Source: Desulfurella amilsii
GTDB taxonomy: Bacteria > Campylobacterota_A > Desulfurellia > Desulfurellales > Desulfurellaceae
Direction: 5' to 3'
Assembly: GCF_002119425.1 (NCBI RefSeq)
Contig: NZ_MDSU01000018.1
Span: forward strand, 518,501-582,500
Length of the DNA stretch: 64,000 nt
The notes beneath the pieces were generated by a model, which did not search any database, had not been told where the DNA came from, and worked only from the letters and a program-made list of their open reading frames with translations. Below, piece after piece: positions 47,387-56,599 of this stretch (the stretch's first letter is position 1; each line of letters starts with the position of its first letter). The translations under genes were made by a program, and so were the position numbers.

Positions 47387-49493
47387 TTTGTTCTTCTTGT
47401 TGATTTTCTAATTTAAGAGCTTTAAGTGATAAAGAAACTCTGCCAAACTTATCTATGCCAATGATTTTTGTAGTTACCCTATCGCCAATGTTTAATATTT
47501 CGGAAACACTTTTTACTCTTTTTGTGTCAATCTGAGATATATGTATTAAGCCTTCTTGATTTGGAGAAAATTTTATAAAAGCACCATAATCTTCTATGCG
47601 GCTTACCATACCTTCTACGATTTGACCTTCTTCTAACTCACCAATTGATATTTTTATGAGTTGCATAGCCTTTTCTAAGCCTTTTGTGTTGCTTGCAAAA
47701 ATATTTACCTTGCCATCTTGTTCAATGTCAATTTTTGTATTTGTCTCTTCTATGATTGATTTAATTACTTTACCACCAGGACCAATCAAATCTTTAATTT
47801 TGTCGGCACTAATGTTTATCACTGTGACCTTTGGGGCATATTCAGACAAATGAGCCCTGCATGTTGGCATTGTCTGAAGCATTTTATCAAGTATAAAAAG
47901 CCTTGCTTTTTCTGCTTTTTCAAGCGCATACATTAAAACTTTATCACCAACACCTTCTATTTTTATATCCATTTGAAGCGCATTAATGCCATCTTTTGTA
48001 CCTGCAACTTTAAAATCCATATCCCCGTAATGGTCTTCGTCGCCCATTATATCTGTCAAAATATAATAATTATCTTCTGACTTAATAAGCCCCATAGCTA
48101 CGCCGCTAACAGGTTTTTTAATAGGAACACCAGCATCCATTAAAGATAAGGTAGCCCCGCATACAGTTGCCATAGAACTCGAACCATTTGACTCTAGTAT
48201 ATCAGAAACTATACGTATGGCATATGGAAAATCTGCCTCGTTTGGAATTACAGGCTCAATAGCCCTTTTTGCCAAAGCACCATGCCCAATTTCTCTTCTT
48301 CCTGGTGCCCCAAGGCGTTTAACTTCTCCCACGCTAAATGGTGGAAAATTATAGTGAAGCATAAATCGCTCAAATGTTTCACCACCAATGTTATCTATAA
48401 TTTGCATATCGGTTTTAGATCCAAGTGTAGTCACAACTAAAGCCTGAGTTTCTCCTCTTGTAAATACAGCAGATCCATGTGTTCTTGGCAAAACACCAAC
48501 TTCGCAGGTAATGGGTCTTATATCATCAAGCCCTCTACCATCAATCCTTATACCCGTTGATATAATTTTATCCCTTACTAAGTTTTTTATAATACTTTCA
48601 AAAGCCGCTTTTAACTTTGTTTCAAAATTTTCTTCTTCGCTAAACTCTTCTTTTAATTTGTTAAATGCCGCTTCGAATACAGAATTTATTTTTTCATGTC
48701 TTATTTTCTTATCTGTTATGTTAAGAGCCTCTTGAAGCTCATCTATGCATAAAGCTTCCATTGATGTCAAAATATTGTCGCTAACAACCATAGGCTTGTA
48801 TTGTCTTTTTGATTTAGCAGCATCTTTGATTATTTTTTCTTGCAAATCAATAAGCTTGTTAATAACTTTCTGCGCGTAAGATATAGATTCTACCATGTCT
48901 ACAGTAGATATCTCAACTGAACCAGATTCTATCATATTTATAGCATTTTTAGTACCTGCTACGATTAAGTTTAAAAAAGAATCCCTAATTTCTGACTGAG
49001 TTGGTAAAGGTATAAATTCTTTACCTCTAAGGCCAATTCTGCATGCTGCAACTGGTCCAAAAAATGGTATATCAGAAATATTTAAAGCGCAAGAAGCTGC
49101 TAAAACTGAAGCAACAACAACATCATTTTCCTGGTCGGCAGATATTGTAGTAACTATAACTTGCGTTTCTTGTTTATAACCTGATGGAAACAACGGCCTA
49201 ATTGATCTATCTATAAGTCTTGAAACGAGCGTTTCATAATCGCTGGGCTTGCCTTCGCGCTTTACAAAACCGCCAGGTATCTTCCCAATTGCATAAAACT
49301 TTTCTTGGTAATTAACAGTTAACGGAAAAAAATCCAAAAATTCTTTTGGCGGCTCCTTCGCTGAAACCGCGGTAGCCAAAACTACCGTATCGCCAATCGA
49401 CACTACGCAAGCACCATCAGCTTGCTTTGCCCACTTTCCTGTTTGAATCGATATCTTTTTACCATATATATTGTCTTGTATTTCAAAAATCAT
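47367..49493 (-). CDS. pnp: Polyribonucleotide nucleotidyltransferase (PNPase)
   Basis: A 708-residue phosphorolytic 3'-5' exoribonuclease. It has two RNase PH domains (GKIPGGFVKREGKPSDYETL near residue 71; the catalytic half has FTRGETQALVVTTLGS and the DIMGDEDHYGDMDFKVAGT block with catalytic Asp residues, about 485-505). A KH domain (IGPGGKVIKSIIEET, about 565) and an S1 domain (GQIVEGMVSRIEDYGAFIKF, about 620-690) follow. Length is standard. It overlaps rpsO by 4 nt. Confidence 0.98.
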   Translation of the reverse strand: MIFEIQDNIYGKKISIQTGKWAKQADGACVVSIGDTVVLATAVSAKEPPKEFLDFFPLTVNYQEKFYAIGKIPGGFVKREGKPSDYETLVSRLIDRSIRPLFPSGYKQETQVIVTTISADQENDVVVASVLAASCALNISDIPFFGPVAACRIGLRGKEFIPLPTQSEIRDSFLNLIVAGTKNAINMIESGSVEISTVDMVESISYAQKVINKLIDLQEKIIKDAAKSKRQYKPMVVSDNILTSMEALCIDELQEALNITDKKIRHEKINSVFEAAFNKLKEEFSEEENFETKLKAAFESIIKNLVRDKIISTGIRIDGRGLDDIRPITCEVGVLPRTHGSAVFTRGETQALVVTTLGSKTDMQIIDNIGGETFERFMLHYNFPPFSVGEVKRLGAPGRREIGHGALAKRAIEPVIPNEADFPYAIRIVSDILESNGSSSMATVCGATLSLMDAGVPIKKPVSGVAMGLIKSEDNYYILTDIMGDEDHYGDMDFKVAGTKDGINALQMDIKIEGVGDKVLMYALEKAEKARLFILDKMLQTMPTCRAHLSEYAPKVTVINISADKIKDLIGPGGKVIKSIIEETNTKIDIEQDGKVNIFASNTKGLEKAMQLIKISIGELEEGQIVEGMVSRIEDYGAFIKFSPNQEGLIHISQIDTKRVKSVSEILNIGDRVTTKIIGIDKFGRVSLSLKALKLENQQEEQNEVSDT

Positions 49494-49768
49494 ATTTGAC
49501 CTTTAACCCTTAATCCTAACTCTTTAACTACTTTCTTAAATTCTGCAAAATTGTATTTTTCTAGGTATTTCAATAATCTCCTTCTTTGGTTAACAAGCCT
49601 CAATAAGCCTCTACGTGTTTGAAAGTCTTTCTTATAATTTTTAAGATGATCTGTTAAATAGTTTATGCGCTCCGTCAAAAGCGCAATTTGCACAGATACC
49701 GAGCCACTGTCTTTTTCACCAGCACCAAATCTTTTAATTATTTCTTCTTTTTTTTCCTTAGTCAACAT
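49490..49768 (-). CDS. rpsO: 30S ribosomal protein S15
   Basis: A 92-residue S15. GAGEKDSGSVSVQIALLTERI, LTDHLKNYKKDFQTRRGLLRLVNQRRRLLKYL (split: KDFQTRRGLLRLVNQRRRLL) match the 16S rRNA-binding helices. ATG at 49768 is chosen because GGAG lies 6 nt upstream; an in-frame TTG at 49774 sits too close to it. S15 often represses its own translation; no obvious pseudoknot was traced here. Promoter at 49798-49826. Confidence 0.96.
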   Translation of the reverse strand: MLTKEKKEEIIKRFGAGEKDSGSVSVQIALLTERINYLTDHLKNYKKDFQTRRGLLRLVNQRRRLLKYLEKYNFAEFKKVVKELGLRVKGQI

Positions 49769-49797
49769 ACACAACTCCTTTTCTTCATCTTGGTGTT

Positions 49798-49826
49798 ATT
49801 ATACTCGATATAATCTACTTTGTAAA
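49798..49826 (-). promoter_or_regulatory. Promoter of the rpsO-pnp-peptidase unit
   Basis: TTTACA (49821-49826) and TATAAT (49798-49803) on the minus strand are 17 bp apart. The leader is about 25 nt. Confidence 0.65.
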
Positions 49827-49832
49827 GAATAA

Positions 49833-51110
49833 TTAAAACAAATCGTTACTTTTGCAAAAATCAAACATACTCTTTAGAGCGCGTTTTGCCTTTTCTAATT
49901 TTGGAAAAGGCGTTTCAATCAAACCAAAATTTGGTCCCATAGGTTGCAGGGTATCTTTTGGTTGGCTAATGTAATTGATTAAACCACCAAGCATAGTGTT
50001 TGGGGGCAGTGATATTAAATTCATATCTTTTAAAAGTCTTGAGATATTTATACCAACAAACAATCCACTTGCAGCGCTGGCAATATAGCCTTCAACACCT
50101 GTTATCTGACCGGCAAAAAAAATGTTTGGCATACTCTTTAAGTTTAAATATGGCGTTAACAAATGCTGTGATTGTAAATAAGTGTTCCTATGCATAGAAC
50201 CCAGTTTTGCAAATTCTGCATTTTTTAGTGCTGGAATCAATCTAAATACCGTTATTTGCTCTTTGTAGGTTAGCTTTGTTTGAAAACCTACCATTGACAA
50301 TATTGTGCCTGAAGCATTTTCTTTCCTTAACTGAACCACAGCATACGGTTTAAAACCATGTTTTGCCAAACCAACGGGCTTCATAGGTCCAAAGCACAAA
50401 GTGTTAAAACCTCTTTTTGCAAGCTCTTCTACAGGCATACAACCTTCAAAAAAACGTGGTTTCTCAAAATCTTTATACGCTACACATTCAGCTTTTACCA
50501 ATGCATTGTAAAACTCTTCGTATTCTTCTTTTGATAACACACAGTTAAAATAATCTAAGCCTTCTTCATACCTATTTGCAAAGAAACCTTTAGAAAAATC
50601 TACGCTTTGGGTTATTATATGAGGCGCAATTGCATCGTAGAAATACAAATTTTCCTTGCCTGTGATGTTTAAAATTTCATTTTCCAGATCTTGAGAAGTC
50701 AAAGGGCCACTCGAGATAACCACTAAGTCATAATTAACAGGCAATTTTTTCATCTCTTTTCTTATAATATTTATGTTTGGATGTTGTTCAATAATTTGTG
50801 TGATATTTTTAGCAAATAGGGTCCTATCTATAGCCAAAGCCCTTCCTGCTGGCACCACGCAGGTTTTTGCCACTGAGATTACTAATGATCCAAGCAGTTT
50901 CATCTCTTTTTTAAGTAGACCTGACGCTGTTTTTATCGATTTCGCACCAAAAGAATTAGAACAAACAATTTCAGCTAAATAATCTGTAAGATGCGCTGGT
51001 GTTTGCTTTATAGGACGCATTTCATACATATCAACTGCAAAACCATTTTGAGCTATTTTATAGGCTACCTCGCACCCAGCAAGGCCACCACCAATTATAC
51101 ATACTCTCAT
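49833..51110 (-). CDS. trmFO: Folate-dependent tRNA m5U54 methyltransferase TrmFO
   Basis: A 425-residue flavoprotein that makes T54 in tRNA using methylenetetrahydrofolate. The FAD motif is IIGGGLAGCEVAYKIA (residues 5-20). The family blocks YEMRPIKQTPAH, EIVCSNSFGAKS with the catalytic Cys, and FFAGQITGVEGYIASAASG are present. Length is normal (about 435). No Shine-Dalgarno precedes the ATG, and TATAAT ends 11 nt before it, so the mRNA leader is at most a few nucleotides. Confidence 0.96.
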   Translation of the reverse strand: MRVCIIGGGLAGCEVAYKIAQNGFAVDMYEMRPIKQTPAHLTDYLAEIVCSNSFGAKSIKTASGLLKKEMKLLGSLVISVAKTCVVPAGRALAIDRTLFAKNITQIIEQHPNINIIRKEMKKLPVNYDLVVISSGPLTSQDLENEILNITGKENLYFYDAIAPHIITQSVDFSKGFFANRYEEGLDYFNCVLSKEEYEEFYNALVKAECVAYKDFEKPRFFEGCMPVEELAKRGFNTLCFGPMKPVGLAKHGFKPYAVVQLRKENASGTILSMVGFQTKLTYKEQITVFRLIPALKNAEFAKLGSMHRNTYLQSQHLLTPYLNLKSMPNIFFAGQITGVEGYIASAASGLFVGINISRLLKDMNLISLPPNTMLGGLINYISQPKDTLQPMGPNFGLIETPFPKLEKAKRALKSMFDFCKSNDLF

Positions 51111-51121
51111 AACTGTTTTAT

Positions 51122-51127
51122 ATTATA
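51122..51127 (-). promoter_or_regulatory. -10 box of trmFO close to the start codon
   Basis: TATAAT on the minus strand, with TTGCAA 15 bp upstream as a suboptimal -35. Transcription would begin about 4-5 nt before the trmFO ATG. Confidence 0.45.
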
Positions 51128-51155
51128 CAATATTCATATTTTTTGCAAGGCGAGA

Positions 51156-51173
51156 GGGGCTTTAAAAAGCCCC
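51156..51173. terminator. Weak hairpin between the aldo-keto reductase gene and trmFO
   Basis: GGGGCTTT (51156-51163) and AAAGCCCC (51166-51173) are complementary, forming a practical GGGGCT stem with a TTTAAA-type loop. Neither exit side has a good T-run, so termination would be weak. Confidence 0.4.
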
Positions 51174-51178
51174 CGAAT

Positions 51179-52168
51179 TTAGATAGGTCGATGAGGTGGC
51201 GCCATAAATTCTGGGCCAATAGGATCTTTGATGAAGGTATTTAATATAAGATCAATTTGGTGGCTATCTTGTTCTGATACTTTAAAATCAAACAATTCGT
51301 TTATATAGAGCAATTGAGAAGGTTTTCTTGCACCAATAAGAGCAATATCGGCTCCTTTTTGATCCAAAATCCATCTTATTGCTAAATGAATAACGCTTTT
51401 ATTGTAATTTTGCTTTGCAAATTTATCCAACTCTTCAGTTGCTTTAAGGTAGTTTTCAAACCTACCTGGTTGAAATTTCGGATCAATCTTTCTTAAATCG
51501 TCGCCTTCAAACTGCGTATCTTTTTTCATTCTGCCGCTCAATAAACCTCTACATAAAGATCCATAAAGCAGTGTTTTAATATTATTTCGATAACAATAAG
51601 GCAAAATCTCTTTTCTTGATTGTTGCTCATAGAGGTTAAATGGTGGTTGTGCGCTGTGAAGTGGCACAAATTTTCTAAGAGCATCCATCTGGCCTAGAGA
51701 GTAATTGCTTACGCCTATTGCTCTAATTTTGCCTTGTTCATAAAGCCTAAGCATTGTGGAAGCGGTTTCTTCTAGCTCCACAGTCTCGTCTGGCCAATGT
51801 ATCTGGTATATATCGATATAATCTGTTTGTAATCTTTTAAGTGAATCTTCGATTTCTTTTTGGATGCGATTCTTGCTCGAATTTCTAAAAACCTGACCAT
51901 TTTGCCACTCCAGGCCCACCTTTGTTGCCAAAACTACTTTATCCCTTTGACCATGCATTTTTAGCGCTTTCCCAACAATTTCTTCTGACAAACCAAAACC
52001 ATACGCAGGGGCTGTATCAATTAAACTAATACCTATATCCAAAGCTGTTAAGATTGTGCTAATAGATTGTTGTTCATCGCTGCCACCCCACATCCATCCA
52101 CCAATAGCCCATGTTCCAAGGCCTATTCTTGAAGCCTTAATTGTGTTGTTAACATATACAAACTCCAT
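51179..52168 (-). CDS. Aldo-keto reductase
   Basis: A 329-residue NADPH-dependent TIM-barrel enzyme. The catalytic tetrad is visible: Asp and Tyr in IDTAPAYGFG (about residues 51-60), Lys in VVLATKVGLEW and His in IYQIHWPDE. The cofactor end has ALIGARKPSQL. It resembles the YajO/Tas-like group acting on varied aldehydes; substrate unknown. Its own promoter lies at 52213-52240; GGAGGAGG precedes the ATG. Confidence 0.9.
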   Translation of the reverse strand: MEFVYVNNTIKASRIGLGTWAIGGWMWGGSDEQQSISTILTALDIGISLIDTAPAYGFGLSEEIVGKALKMHGQRDKVVLATKVGLEWQNGQVFRNSSKNRIQKEIEDSLKRLQTDYIDIYQIHWPDETVELEETASTMLRLYEQGKIRAIGVSNYSLGQMDALRKFVPLHSAQPPFNLYEQQSRKEILPYCYRNNIKTLLYGSLCRGLLSGRMKKDTQFEGDDLRKIDPKFQPGRFENYLKATEELDKFAKQNYNKSVIHLAIRWILDQKGADIALIGARKPSQLLYINELFDFKVSEQDSHQIDLILNTFIKDPIGPEFMAPPHRPI

Positions 52169-52212
52169 TTTGCCTCCTCCTTTTTAAAATTTTTCTAATT
52201 GCTTTGTTATTT

Positions 52213-52240
52213 ATAATAAACATAATTTATAAATTGTCAA
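52213..52240 (-). promoter_or_regulatory. Promoter of the aldo-keto reductase gene
   Basis: Consensus TTGACA (52235-52240) and TATTAT (52213-52218) on the minus strand are 16 bp apart. A perfect AATTTATAAATT palindrome lies in the spacer. Confidence 0.65.
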
Positions 52241-52462
52241 GGCTATGCTTTGCTTTAACAGGAAAAAATTAAACCTAAAATATATTTGCAAAAACTGATC
52301 TTATAAAAAGCTGCAAAGGAACAAGAATTTATTGTTTGCTAGCAATCTTTAAGAAATTAGAAATTTTTGAGTTTACAAAGTGGTATTTTTAACATCAACA
52401 TAATAAAAATTTTACACACACTGGGGGTTTACATAAAGAAAGTTACACTCCCCTATTAAACC

Positions 52463-53422
52463 CTACAGGTTAACACAATTAATGGGCTTTCCGCCACTAA
52501 AGACCCTTTTAATATTTTCACACACATAAAAAGCTATTGCTTTATAGGAAACATCGGTAACTCCAGCGATATGTGGTGTAACTATAACATTTTTGAACTT
52601 AAAAAAATCTTCCTTATCCGGCGGCTCTTTCCAAAAAACATCCAAAGCAGCACCACCTAAGTAATTTTTCTCTAAAGCTTCAATGAGAGCTTGTTTTTCA
52701 ATTATCCCACCACGCGATGGATTAATCAAATATGCGCCTTTTTTAAATTTAAATATATTTTGAACATTTATTAAATTTTGTGTAGAATCATTTAAAGGTA
52801 AAGCCAAAAACACATAGTCAGAAATTTTTAAATAATTTTCCATATTTCTTAACTCATCAAGCGCATCTAATTTATACTCCTTGCTTAGCCCACTATCTAT
52901 ATTACGCTTAATTGCAAAAATATCCACACCAAATGGTTTTAATCTTTGCGCGATAGCCCTACCAATACCACCAAATCCTATTATCAGAGCTTTTTTTCCA
53001 ATCAAACTCATCCCCACTGGACATCCCCAGCCAACAGCGTTGTAAACATTATCTTGAATATACGGAAATCCTCTTGAAAGTGCAATTGCAGCCATAATAG
53101 ACCATTCAGCCACAGATTCGGCATTACCAGTATTAGCAGTAGGTACATTTGCCACATAAATGCCTTTTTTCTTAGCAGCTTGAATGTCAACGCCATCTAG
53201 TCCTGCACCCCATTGATGAATAAGTTTCAAATTGAAAGCTTTTTCTATAAGGCTTGCGCTTATTTTTGTCATTGCAGGGATAAGTACATCACACTCATGA
53301 ATTCTGTATTCTAGAGCACTTTCTGGTATAAATTCAAATTCTAAATTTTCTGTACATTCACTTATAAAATTTTGCATGCCGACAAAGTGTATGCCAGCAG
53401 CAAATACCTTTATTTTTTTCAT
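52463..53422 (-). CDS. D-2-hydroxyacid dehydrogenase (NAD-binding)
   Basis: A 319-residue enzyme of the D-lactate/glycerate dehydrogenase family. The NAD motif is ALIIGFGGIGRAIAQRL (about residues 143-159). Catalytic Arg, Glu and His lie in LINPSRGGIIEKQALIEAL, the ALDVFWKEPP segment and VTPHIAGVTD. Substrate not determinable. It is the last gene of the pal-like/emrAB operon, joined by an ATGA overlap. The 222 nt after it hold only a weak 7-bp GGGTTTA/TAAACCC stem (52428-52462) and no clear gene. Confidence 0.88.
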   Translation of the reverse strand: MKKIKVFAAGIHFVGMQNFISECTENLEFEFIPESALEYRIHECDVLIPAMTKISASLIEKAFNLKLIHQWGAGLDGVDIQAAKKKGIYVANVPTANTGNAESVAEWSIMAAIALSRGFPYIQDNVYNAVGWGCPVGMSLIGKKALIIGFGGIGRAIAQRLKPFGVDIFAIKRNIDSGLSKEYKLDALDELRNMENYLKISDYVFLALPLNDSTQNLINVQNIFKFKKGAYLINPSRGGIIEKQALIEALEKNYLGGAALDVFWKEPPDKEDFFKFKNVIVTPHIAGVTDVSYKAIAFYVCENIKRVFSGGKPINCVNL

Positions 53423-54060
53423 TTACTCATATCGTTTTGAAAGAATTTAAAATTTATAACATCTAAAATAAAGTTTTTTGCTAATTCAAAATCCGCGCAA
53501 GATAAGTCTATTACAATATCATAATTTCTTAAATCATACCTGTTCAAACCGGTCAACTTTTTTATATATTTAATTCTTTCTTCTTCAGTTTCTTTAACAA
53601 GATCTATTGCTTTACTCTGACTTATATTAAACTCTTTTGAAACGTTTTTTACCCTATAATCTAAATTTGCTTTTAAAAAGACAGATAAGTGTTTTGGATG
53701 GTCTTTAAAAATAAAAAAAGAACCTCTTCCCAGCGCTACGATGTTATGTTGTTGAGCAAAACTTTTCAACACTGTAGTTTGTGCTTCAAAAATCTCCGTA
53801 TAATCTGGATAAGTATTGTTTGAAAGAGACCCTACTTCTGGTGTACCAATAGAAAAGACACCTAAAATACTTTCAATTAAGCTTGTTACTTTCTCTTCTT
53901 TTTTTTCTAAGTAGGCTGTATCTGTTTTTAAAATTTCTGCAGCACGAGTAACAAGCTCCCTATCAATCAATTTAAAATTAAATCTCTCAGCAATTGACCT
54001 TGCAAGATCATAACCGCCAGACCCTATTTGTCGTGCAATAGTAACCACAATATTTTCCAT
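53419..54060 (-). CDS. Cytidylate kinase-like P-loop protein
   Basis: About 213 residues. VTIARQIGSGGYDLARSIAE (about residues 5-24) is the P-loop of the cytidylate-kinase-like family, and FKLIDRELVTRAAE follows, as in those proteins. A LID-like Arg-rich region (EEERIKYIKKLTGLNRYDL) lies later. It is unlikely to be the essential Cmk and its substrate is unknown. The ATG overlaps the emrB stop as TGATG, with GGGGGA just upstream. It is embedded between an efflux pump and a dehydrogenase. Confidence 0.75.
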   Translation of the reverse strand: MENIVVTIARQIGSGGYDLARSIAERFNFKLIDRELVTRAAEILKTDTAYLEKKEEKVTSLIESILGVFSIGTPEVGSLSNNTYPDYTEIFEAQTTVLKSFAQQHNIVALGRGSFFIFKDHPKHLSVFLKANLDYRVKNVSKEFNISQSKAIDLVKETEEERIKYIKKLTGLNRYDLRNYDIVIDLSCADFELAKNFILDVINFKFFQNDMSK

Positions 54061-55571
54061 CAATCCCCCTTGATATCCTTAAAGCCTTTCAAGAAAAAAG
54101 CTAATGGCAAAGATAAAACGAATATAAACATTATAAGTAAATACACATGGTTGTACGAAAGCATCATAGCCTGCTGCATGACCGTCTCGTTGAGCATTTC
54201 TTTTACTTTTAAATCTGGCATTTGAAGTGGCATACCAAACAACTGCTCTAGTTTTGCCAGATACTCCAACGTGTTTCTGCTAAATATTGAAACATTTTGA
54301 GTCAAAATTGAGTAATAAGTGTTTGTTCCCCTATCAACAAATGTAGCAACCAATGCCACACCAATGCTACCCGTTATAAGTCTGAAAACGTTATAGATGC
54401 CTGTTGCAAATGTTAAATCGCTTTTTTCGATTGTAATTAATGCAGATGTGCTGACAGATACAAAAATAAAACCAAAACCTGCACCCTGTAAAAATTGTGG
54501 CATAAATATATCCCAAAAACTTGCGTTTAAATTTAAATTTGCAAATTGGAAAAATGAAATGATTACAAGTATAAGCCCAAAACTAACAAGGATTTTTGGA
54601 CCAAGTTTATTAAATAGTTTCCCACCGATTGGCATCATTAAAGCCATTGCTAAGCTTCGTGGTACCATTGCAACGCCCGCATCAAATGCGGTGTATCCTA
54701 GTAAATCTTGTAAAAAAACAGGCAAAATAAACAAACTTGCAAAAAGCCCCATACCAAGTACACCACCAAGCAACGTCCCTAAAGTAAAATTTATATTTTT
54801 CAAAATTCTCAAATTTACAGCAGGCTTTTTAACCGTCAACTCCCTTATTATAAAAAATATTATACCTGCGCTTGCAATAATCGCAAGATTGGTAATATAC
54901 TGAGAGGTAAACCAGTTTTTATTTTCTCCATCTGCAAGAAATACCTGCAAAGCACCAAACCCTATAGCCATAAAGATTAAACCTAGAAAATCTATCTTAC
55001 TTTTTTCTCTGACTAAAAAATCAGGATCTTCTATAAATAAATTAACCATAATGAAAGCAATTATACCAATGGGTAAATTGATATAAAAAATCCATGGCCA
55101 GCTATATCTATCTATAAGCCACCCGCCAAGCGTAGGCCCAAAAGCAGGACCCATTACAACACCCATGCCGTATATACCCATTGCCATGCCTTGCTCTTCT
55201 TTTGGGAAAACCTCTCTTAAAATTGCTTGAGCGATTGGTATTAAAACGCCTCCACCGATTCCCTGTATAATTCTAAAAATAATAATGGCATACAAATTCC
55301 ATGCAATGCCGCAAAGTGCAGAGCCCAATGTAAACAAAACTATGCCAAACATGTAAAAATTCTTTCTGCCAAAACGGGAGCTTAAAAGCGCAATTATTGG
55401 CATGATTATAGTATTAGAAAGCAAATACCCCGTTGAAACCCATGTAATTTCTTCAATTGAAGCACCCATTGAGCCTTGAATATAGGGTACTGCAACATTT
55501 ACAATACTAGTATCTAGTGAACTCATTATTGTGCCTATCATTACAGTAACTGTAACAATCCACTTATTCAT
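54060..55571 (-). CDS. emrB: MFS drug-efflux transporter, DHA2/EmrB family
   Basis: A 503-residue inner-membrane proton antiporter with 14 predicted membrane segments. MSSLDTSIVNVAVPYIQGSM is motif D1, WVSTGYLLSNTIIMPI and SRFGRKNFYMFG (motif A) follow, and GVVMGPAFGPTLGGWLIDRY is motif C of the antiporters. It pairs with the HlyD-type adaptor encoded just upstream. Drug range unknown. Confidence 0.92.
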   Translation of the reverse strand: MNKWIVTVTVMIGTIMSSLDTSIVNVAVPYIQGSMGASIEEITWVSTGYLLSNTIIMPIIALLSSRFGRKNFYMFGIVLFTLGSALCGIAWNLYAIIIFRIIQGIGGGVLIPIAQAILREVFPKEEQGMAMGIYGMGVVMGPAFGPTLGGWLIDRYSWPWIFYINLPIGIIAFIMVNLFIEDPDFLVREKSKIDFLGLIFMAIGFGALQVFLADGENKNWFTSQYITNLAIIASAGIIFFIIRELTVKKPAVNLRILKNINFTLGTLLGGVLGMGLFASLFILPVFLQDLLGYTAFDAGVAMVPRSLAMALMMPIGGKLFNKLGPKILVSFGLILVIISFFQFANLNLNASFWDIFMPQFLQGAGFGFIFVSVSTSALITIEKSDLTFATGIYNVFRLITGSIGVALVATFVDRGTNTYYSILTQNVSIFSRNTLEYLAKLEQLFGMPLQMPDLKVKEMLNETVMQQAMMLSYNHVYLLIMFIFVLSLPLAFFLKGFKDIKGD

Positions 55572-56599
55572 TTTATGCTGACATAGGGCTCAACAGACAG
55601 TCCAGGGTATAATGGAGTTTTTGGGTTATAGGGTGTTGTGATGTTAATTTTAACAGGAATGCGCTGGACTACTTTAATGAAGTTTCCAACGGCATTTTGC
55701 GGTGGAAGCAAGCTAAATACTGCCCCGCTGCCTGTTTGAAAACTATTTACATAACCATAAAAAGTTTTGCCAGGGTAGGCATCTACTTTTATTGCTGCTT
55801 TTGCGCCAATGTGAATATTGTTTACAGAAGTTTCTTTAAAGTTTGCTACAATCCACACATGGTGTAAATCCACAATATTCAAAACAGGCAACCCTACTTG
55901 TGCATACTGACCTACTTCTACATTACGCTTTGTTACATAACCATCCATTGGTGCAACTATGTTTGTTCTTGATAGATTTACGCTTGCTATATCAAGCTGA
56001 GCTTTGGATTGCTTTATCAGGTGCTCTTGCTTTGTAGTTTGCGTTTTTAAATCATCTATTTCGATACCCAATTGCTTTATTGCGGCAAGTTGAGCATTAA
56101 AATTAGCTTGCGCAACATTAAAATCCATCTTTATATTATCGTATTCTTGCGGGCTTATTACATGCTCTTTTAGTAGATTGTAATAGCGAGTGTTTTGTTT
56201 TTGAGCGTAGAGTAGTTTCGCTTCTTGGGCTTTGAGCTGTTCTTGGGCTTGTTCCAGACTAGCTTGTTTTTCTAATATTGAAAGCTTAAGGTTTTCAAGT
56301 TGAATTTGGTTTGCTTGATAGGCGTTTTGTGTATTTTTTACCTGTTGAATATAATCTGTTTTATCTATTTCAAATAAAATTTGACCTTTTCTAACAAACT
56401 GGTTTCTTTTTACACAAACTCTCACAACCTTGCCAGCCACTTGAGGTGATATAGGCACAATGGTGCCATCGATATACGCATCGTCTGTTGATACATGGTT
56501 AAAATCATAGACAAGCTTGGGTATAAAGTATATAGCCAAGCCCGCTAATACAATTAAAATAACTAACAGTTGTGTGAGTTTTTTTGTTTTTTTAGTCAT
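55568..56599 (-). CDS. emrA: HlyD/EmrA-family membrane-fusion protein
   Basis: A 343-residue periplasmic adaptor with one N-terminal membrane anchor (about residues 12-29). The lipoyl halves are VSTDDAYIDGTIVPISPQVAG and APMDGYVTKRNVEVGQYAQVG, separated by a coiled-coil hairpin (about 85-200). It connects EmrB with an outer-membrane channel. No TolC-type gene is present in the window. It overlaps the Pal-like and emrB genes by 4 nt each (ATGA). Confidence 0.92.
   Translation of the reverse strand: MTKKTKKLTQLLVILIVLAGLAIYFIPKLVYDFNHVSTDDAYIDGTIVPISPQVAGKVVRVCVKRNQFVRKGQILFEIDKTDYIQQVKNTQNAYQANQIQLENLKLSILEKQASLEQAQEQLKAQEAKLLYAQKQNTRYYNLLKEHVISPQEYDNIKMDFNVAQANFNAQLAAIKQLGIEIDDLKTQTTKQEHLIKQSKAQLDIASVNLSRTNIVAPMDGYVTKRNVEVGQYAQVGLPVLNIVDLHHVWIVANFKETSVNNIHIGAKAAIKVDAYPGKTFYGYVNSFQTGSGAVFSLLPPQNAVGNFIKVVQRIPVKINITTPYNPKTPLYPGLSVEPYVSIK

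Noticed and set aside
52169..52462. Gap searched for tRNA, sRNA or terminator
   Set aside because: Apart from the aldo-keto reductase promoter and a weak 7-bp stem, nothing was found; no cloverleaf or U-tract hairpin.
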